Positions 14,214 to 18,124 of a stretch of 18,124 nucleotides of DNA are shown here, piece after piece. A program made the translations under genes and the position numbers. Position 1 is the first letter of the stretch. Each line of letters begins with the position of its first letter. The notes under the pieces are model-generated. The model ran no database searches. It was given only the letters and a program-made list of their open reading frames with translations, and was not told where the DNA came from. This stretch comes from DATARH01 sp050246595 (GTDB lineage Bacteria; Pseudomonadota; Alphaproteobacteria; ATCC43930; CGMCC-115725), in assembly GCA_050246595.1 (NCBI GenBank), contig JBFWVT010000093.1, positions 1-18,124 of the forward strand, read 5' to 3'.

Positions 14214-15665
14214 CTACCCCTGCAATTTCACATATTCGAAATTGCCCGGTTTGCCGTCGATGCCGGCGCGCGGCGGGGCGATCCACGGGGCGAAGACGCC
14301 GGGTTCGGTGCAGGGGCGCATCAGGCTCGCGACATAGGCATCGTCGTCGGACGACGGCAGAAATTCCCCGCGCCGGCGCTCCCATTCGGCGTCGGACAGG
14401 ATGTTGCCGTCGGGGTCGGCGTGGATCGCCGCGAACTCGCCGATATGGCGGTGAAACGCGACATGCGGCAGTCTGAGCCGGTACGCGTAACCCGCCCGCG
14501 CGATGATGCGGTTCCACCAGCGCTCGACCCCGGAGGCGGCGTCCCTGACGTAATCGTCGCGCAGCCGCACATTGAGCGCGGTGATCGCCGGCATCTCCTC
14601 GGTGACGATGCGCCCGTCCTTCAGACGCGGCACCTGATAGGTCGCGCCGATCAGACGGTGGTCGTCATCGATCTGGTCTTCGAGATAGCGGCCCTTCAGC
14701 CCGGCATTGTAGGCATTGGCGGCGTTGGTGCTGAGATCGTTGCCGAACAGATCGAGGGTCAGCGAGAAATGCAGATTGATGCGCTTCTGCATCGTCGGCA
14801 GGTCGATCACGCCGAGCGCGCGCACCCGGCCGATATCGGTCGGGTCGTTTATCCCGGCTTCGCGCATCGCGGCGCAGGTCCGCTCGATGATGCGGCCGAC
14901 CCCGCTCTGCCCGACAAACATATGATGCGCTTCCTCGGTCAGCATAAACCGGCAGGTGCGCGACAACGGGTCGAACCCGGATTGCGACAGCGCATGCAGC
15001 TGCATCTTGCCGTCGCGGTCGGTAAAGAACGTGAACATGAAAAAAGCGAGCCAGTCCGGGGTCGCCTGGTTGAACGCTCCGAGCAGACGCGGGGTGTCCT
15101 GGTCGCCCGATTGCCGGCGCAGCAGATCCTCGGCCTCCTCGCGTCCGTCGCGCCCGAAATACTTTTGCAGCAGGTAGACCATGGCCCACAGATGGCGGGC
15201 CTCCTCGACATTGACCTGGAACAGATTGCGCAGATCGTAGAGCGACGGCGCGGTCGCGCCGAGATGACGCTGCTGCTCGACCGAAGCCGGCTCGGTGTCG
15301 CCCTGCACGACGATCAGCCGGCGCAGCAGCGCGCGGTATTCGCCCGGCACGTCCTGCCAGACCTTCTCGCCCTGGTGCGCGCCAAAACCGATCCGGCGGT
15401 CCGCGATCGCCGGCGCCAGCAGGATGCCCCAGCGGTATTCCGGCATCCGGACATAGCCGAACTTGGCCCAGCCTTCGGGATCGACGCCGATCGCGGTGCG
15501 CAGATAGACCAGATCGGCCTGAAACCCCTCGGGGCCGCGCGATTTCCACCAGTCGATGCAGCCCGGATGCCAGCTTTCGAGCGCGCGGCGCAGCCGCGGG
15601 TCGGCGTTGAGACCGACATTGTTCGGAATGAGGCCGTCATAATCGACAAGGCTCGGATCGATCAT
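14214..15665 (-). CDS. boxB: Benzoyl-CoA 2,3-epoxidase subunit BoxB
   Basis: A 483-aa class I diiron oxygenase that converts benzoyl-CoA to its 2,3-epoxide, using electrons from the reductase BoxA, in aerobic benzoate breakdown. The diiron ligands known for Azoarcus BoxB fall at a constant offset of five: Glu125 in GDTEPAS, Glu155 and His158 in VEEARH, Asp216 in FFTDRDGK, Glu245 and His248 in LTEEAHH. Other family stretches are VYLLQKYFGRDGREEA, TPDWLAFFMF and GFDPLSRTCRFML. The ATG at 15665 follows AGGAG with 7-nt spacing; the frame is open 33 codons further but into repeat sequence. It lies 220 nt after boxC on the same strand, separated by a structured repeat. BoxA is not in the window. 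Confidence 0.97.
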   Translation of the reverse strand: MIDPSLVDYDGLIPNNVGLNADPRLRRALESWHPGCIDWWKSRGPEGFQADLVYLRTAIGVDPEGWAKFGYVRMPEYRWGILLAPAIADRRIGFGAHQGEKVWQDVPGEYRALLRRLIVVQGDTEPASVEQQRHLGATAPSLYDLRNLFQVNVEEARHLWAMVYLLQKYFGRDGREEAEDLLRRQSGDQDTPRLLGAFNQATPDWLAFFMFTFFTDRDGKMQLHALSQSGFDPLSRTCRFMLTEEAHHMFVGQSGVGRIIERTCAAMREAGINDPTDIGRVRALGVIDLPTMQKRINLHFSLTLDLFGNDLSTNAANAYNAGLKGRYLEDQIDDDHRLIGATYQVPRLKDGRIVTEEMPAITALNVRLRDDYVRDAASGVERWWNRIIARAGYAYRLRLPHVAFHRHIGEFAAIHADPDGNILSDAEWERRRGEFLPSSDDDAYVASLMRPCTEPGVFAPWIAPPRAGIDGKPGNFEYVKLQG

Positions 15666-15735
15666 GTGCTTGCTCCTGGTTGCGGCGACGTCATCGGGAT
15701 CGCGCCGGCTTTTCCGGATCGGGGAAGCAAAAGGT

Positions 15736-15849
15736 TCGCAGTCCCGGCGCAAGCCGGGACCCATCGTTCAGCAGACTCGTGCGCGGACAAGTGGGTCCCG
15801 GCTTTCCCCACGGATCGAGTCTGTGGGCTGAAGGCCCACGGGACTGCGA
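15736..15849. repeat. Compound inverted-repeat element between boxC and boxB
   Basis: A 114-bp element bounded by perfect 11-bp inverted repeats, TCGCAGTCCCG (15736-15746) and CGGGACTGCGA (15839-15849). Nested inside are the hairpin GTCCCGGC...GCCGGGAC (15741-15760), the pair GGGACCCA (about 15756-15763) with TGGGTCCC, and GTGGGC...GCCCAC (about 15822-15838). Alternative folds are possible because arms are shared. It lies in the boxC-boxB intercistronic gap and could end, attenuate or protect part of the message. Confidence 0.75.
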
Positions 15850-15885
15850 CAGAAAAACTTTCCTTGGGATCGGTTCTGCGTCCAT

Positions 15886-17772
15886 TCACGTCCGCTCCGG
15901 ACCGAACCGGGGTCGCTGGCCGCTGCCGTAGCGTTTCAGCGCGCCCTCATCCCCGACCGCGTTCGGGCGCTGGAAAATCCAGTTCTGCCACGCGCTGAGC
16001 CGGGCGAATATCTTCGTCTCGATCGTCTCCGGCCCGGCGAAGCGCAGATTGGCTTCGAGCCCGGTCAGCGCGTCGGGCGAGAAACTGGCGCGCTCCTCGA
16101 AGACGAGCCTGATCTCCTCGTCCCAATCGACCGCGTCCCAGCTCGCCGTCACCAGCCCCAATTCCTGGGCCTCCTCGGCGCTCAATCTCTCGCCGATACG
16201 CGCTTCGGCGCGCGTCATACTGTCCGGCTCGCCGAGAAACCGGGTCTGAAGTCGGCTGAGTCCATTGCTCATCAAATAAGCAGAAAAATTGCCGTGCGAC
16301 AGGGTCAGGGTCGCGGGGCCGCTGTTGTCGCGGTCGCTTGCGCCGGAGAACATCAGCGCACGGTCGGACGCAAAGACCAGCTCGGCGAGAAACCCGGCAA
16401 AACAGCTCCCCGGTTCGATCAGCGCGAACAGGCTGCGCGCGGTCAGATCGACCCGCTTGAACACGCGCCGCAGCAACAGCCGCACCTCGCGCACGAACCA
16501 ATCGTCCGAATGGCGCTCCAGGAGACGATCGGCGGCGGCGACCGCCTCCGGATCGCCTTCCGAGCGGAAGACGACGAGTCCGAGTTCCGGCTCGTTGAAG
16601 CGCAGATGCAGCACCGCGTCGTCCAGCTCGCGCGCCATCGCGAGCGGCCAGAACGCCGCCCCCTCGACTCGGATGCCGGCGAGATCGGCGGAAACCTGCG
16701 CCGGGCCGAGGATTGTGACCGTTGCGCGCCGCGCCGGCCGGTCGAACCCGACCCGCACATGGCGATAGGCGATCCCGTCCTCGGTAATCGCACGGTCGAG
16801 CGGCGGCAGCTTGATGCCTGCCATGGCCCCCACCCCTCCCTCCCCCGTGATCCCCGGGTCAAGCCCGGGGAGGGCAGGGTTTCCCCCTATTTCCTCCTCC
16901 CCCGCTAACGGGGGGACGGTAAGCGGAGAAGGGTTTTCTCCCATTCTCCCCTCCCCCATAAGCAGGGAAGGGTCTCCCCCCATTCTCCCCTCCCCCGCTT
17001 GCGGGGGAGGGTGGGGGTAAAGCGGGGAAGGGTGGGGGTAAAGCGGGGGAAGGTCAGGGAGGGGGCAACGGCGCTCAGCCTCCGCGGCCAGTGCCAGCGC
17101 CCGCTCGCGCACCCGCTCCTCCCAGGACGACGGCGGCACCAATTCATCGACAAGCCGCCAATCGAGCGCGCGCTGCCCGCGCACTCCCTCCTCGGCGGTG
17201 CAGAAAATATCCGCCACGTCGCGGCGCACCCGGCGCTTGTCGGTCAGCCGGGTCAGCCCGCCGGTGCCCGGCAATACCGCGAGCAGCGGCACTTCGGGCA
17301 ACGACACCGCCGAGCGCCGGTCGTCGATCAGCATGACATGGTCGCAGGCCAGCGCCAGCTCATATCCGCCGCCGGCCGCCGTGCCGTTGACCGCGGCCAG
17401 ATACCGCACGCCGGAATGCACCGAGGACTCCTCGATCGCCAGTCGCGTCTCGTTGGTGAATTTGCAGAAATTGACCTTGTGGGCGTGGCTGGCGCGGGCC
17501 AGCGCGCCGATATTGGCGCCGGCGCAGAACACGTTCGGCTTGCCGGAGCGGATCACGACGGCGCGCACCTGCGGGTGCTCGAAGCGCAGCCGGGTCACGG
17601 CATCGGCCAGTTCGATATCGACCCCGAGATCGTAGGAATTCAGCTTCAGCTCGGCGCCGGGAAAGATCCCGCCGGCCGGATCGACATCGAGGGTCAGGGT
17701 CGCGATCTTCCCGTCAACATCGAGCCGCCAATGGCGGTAGCGGGCGGGGTCGGTTGCAAAATCGATCGGCAT
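15886..17772 (-). CDS. boxC: Benzoyl-CoA-dihydrodiol lyase BoxC, with insertion
   Basis: A 628-aa crotonase-superfamily enzyme that opens the ring of 2,3-epoxybenzoyl-CoA (dihydrodiol form) to an aldehyde-CoA product plus formate. Family stretches: DPARYRHWRLDVDG (8-21), ELKLNSYDLGVDIELADAV (41-59), the crotonase oxyanion regions FCAGANIGAL (82-91) and GTAAGGGYELALACDH (130-145), and in the second half RSLFALIEPGSCFAG and SHGNFSAYLMSNGL. BoxC is usually about 550-560 aa; the excess is explained by about 78 residues (241-318) of Pro/Gly-rich repeat-encoded sequence between the two halves. The frame is unbroken. The ATG at 17772 begins the family N-terminus (MPIDFATDPARYRHW); the upstream extension to 17865 reads through a dispersed hairpin repeat. 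No strong ribosome site is seen. Probable operon with boxB. Confidence 0.94.
   Translation of the reverse strand: MPIDFATDPARYRHWRLDVDGKIATLTLDVDPAGGIFPGAELKLNSYDLGVDIELADAVTRLRFEHPQVRAVVIRSGKPNVFCAGANIGALARASHAHKVNFCKFTNETRLAIEESSVHSGVRYLAAVNGTAAGGGYELALACDHVMLIDDRRSAVSLPEVPLLAVLPGTGGLTRLTDKRRVRRDVADIFCTAEEGVRGQRALDWRLVDELVPPSSWEERVRERALALAAEAERRCPLPDLPPLYPHPSPLYPHPPPQAGEGRMGGDPSLLMGEGRMGENPSPLTVPPLAGEEEIGGNPALPGLDPGITGEGGVGAMAGIKLPPLDRAITEDGIAYRHVRVGFDRPARRATVTILGPAQVSADLAGIRVEGAAFWPLAMARELDDAVLHLRFNEPELGLVVFRSEGDPEAVAAADRLLERHSDDWFVREVRLLLRRVFKRVDLTARSLFALIEPGSCFAGFLAELVFASDRALMFSGASDRDNSGPATLTLSHGNFSAYLMSNGLSRLQTRFLGEPDSMTRAEARIGERLSAEEAQELGLVTASWDAVDWDEEIRLVFEERASFSPDALTGLEANLRFAGPETIETKIFARLSAWQNWIFQRPNAVGDEGALKRYGSGQRPRFGPERT
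16819..17052. repeat. Repeat-derived in-frame insertion in boxC
   Basis: About 234 bp of repeat sequence is embedded in boxC: a CCCCGGG-TCAAG-CCCGGGG hairpin (16852-16870) matching 10776-10806, three successive CCCTCCCCC-type units including a CTCCCCCGCTTGCGGGGGAG hairpin (16990-17009), and a direct repeat of GGGTGGGGGTAAAGCGGGG at about 17010-17048. Translated, it gives motifs such as LYPHPSPLYPHPPPQAGEG and GEGRMGGDPS, with no stop codon. Its limits are judged from where BoxC-like sequence stops and restarts. Confidence 0.8.
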
Positions 17773-17813
17773 CGGCGGCGGGTGATCGTGAACGATGGCA
17801 TCATACGCCCGGT

Positions 17814-17841
17814 CGTCATCCCGGCGAAGACCGGGATGACG
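17814..17841. repeat. Dispersed hairpin repeat in the boxC leader
   Basis: CGTCATCCCGG (17814-17824) pairs perfectly with CCGGGATGACG (17831-17841) around CGAAGA. This GTCATCCCGG...CCGGGATGAC form is a familiar dispersed repeat of alphaproteobacterial genomes. It lies 42 nt before the boxC start and would form a stem in its leader RNA. Confidence 0.8.
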
Positions 17842-17941
17842 GGACAACGCCGGCAAATTTGCCATATTGCCGTATTACGAATGCGGTTCCCGCGAGCAAA
17901 GCCGGTGACTTCTTTTGTTCTGATCCGTGATAAATCCGCAA

Positions 17942-17965
17942 AATTCCTTGCACGGGCAAGAAATT
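17942..17965. promoter_or_regulatory. Palindromic operator candidate upstream of boxC
   Basis: AATTCCTTGC (17942-17951) and GCAAGAAATT (17956-17965) form a dyad with 9 of 10 bases paired across the 4-nt centre ACGG. It lies in the AT-rich part of the region before boxC, about 170 nt from its start, and could bind a dimeric regulator of the box genes. A CCGCC-AAC-GGCGG hairpin follows at 17971-17983. Confidence 0.4.
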
Positions 17966-18066
17966 CCCTGCCGCCAACGGCGGAATGGTGCAATTTCACG
18001 GTATTATGTAGCAACAGCCACTAAACGAATGTTCCTGCCGACCGCTGACCTGCCGAAAATGACGGT

Positions 18067-18124
18067 ATGGCAAAGCTCCCGCTCCCTGACGAACAGCCGA
18101 TAGCGGTCAATGCACTCCGCAACA
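18067..18124 (+). CDS. Possible start of a gene running off the window
   Basis: ATG at 18067 opens a frame with MAKLPLPDEQPIAVNALRN that continues past the window end. Only 19 codons are visible, and no clear ribosome site precedes it. The opposite strand is also open here (ending VGRNIRLVAVAT, stop near 18005), so the choice of strand is uncertain; the minus reading uses AGG three times, which is unusual for this DNA. Product unknown. Confidence 0.3.
   Translation, partial: MAKLPLPDEQPIAVNALRN

Noticed and set aside
14421..15998. 525-aa plus-strand open frame opposite boxB
   Set aside because: Antisense shadow of boxB, whose six diiron ligands are all present.
17694..18014. 106-aa minus-strand open frame upstream of boxC
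   Set aside because: It reads through the dispersed hairpin repeat and the operator-like dyad, and has no recognisable domain.

Overview
The window is GC-rich DNA with strong G/C preference at third codon positions, few AT-rich spacers, and many short GC-rich hairpin repeats between genes. This repeat style and the gene content (boxBC, phosphonopyruvate hydrolase, CreA, IclR and luciferase-like oxidoreductase genes) suggest an alphaproteobacterium, perhaps Rhodospirillales-like. That placement is an inference. I see no rRNA, tRNA or CRISPR array.

Layout. (1) 1-2620, small catabolic genes: an SDR dehydrogenase and a DUF2283 protein on +, then on - an HpcH/HpaI-type aldolase whose ATG directly abuts the stop of a DUF6984-like gene. 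(2) 2594-2859 (-): a broken small gene that becomes readable over its whole length if one base is restored. It resembles a polymorphic-toxin C-terminal domain and overlaps the DUF6984-like gene, so the pair looks like a decayed toxin/immunity module. (3) 2872-7901: an alpha/beta hydrolase (-) diverges from an IclR regulator, a flavin-dependent LLM oxidoreductase, a phosphonopyruvate hydrolase and a secreted HAD acid phosphatase (all +). (4) 7925-10746: CreA and a small secreted protein (-), whose leader carries a 4x15-bp tandem repeat, diverge from a 538-aa protein of unknown function rich in histidine clusters. (5) 11007-13245 (-): the ABC-F ATPase Uup and a small membrane protein. (6) 13359-13560: a 186-bp MITE-like element with terminal inverted repeats and a perfect 8-bp target duplication, just upstream of a higBA toxin-antitoxin pair. 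(7) 14214-17772 (-): boxC then boxB, the lyase and the epoxidase of aerobic benzoyl-CoA degradation. boxC contains about 78 extra residues encoded by the repeats that elsewhere in the window lie between genes.

How the genes may work together. BoxB would epoxidise benzoyl-CoA with electrons from BoxA, which is not in the window, and BoxC would open the ring. The SDR, aldolase, hydrolase, LLM and phosphonopyruvate hydrolase fit a region of peripheral carbon catabolism under local IclR control, but no single pathway joining them can be shown. The most unusual signals are the toxin-like remnant, the repeat-derived insertion inside boxC, the MITE with its duplication, and the structured repeats in the boxC leader and between boxC and boxB.
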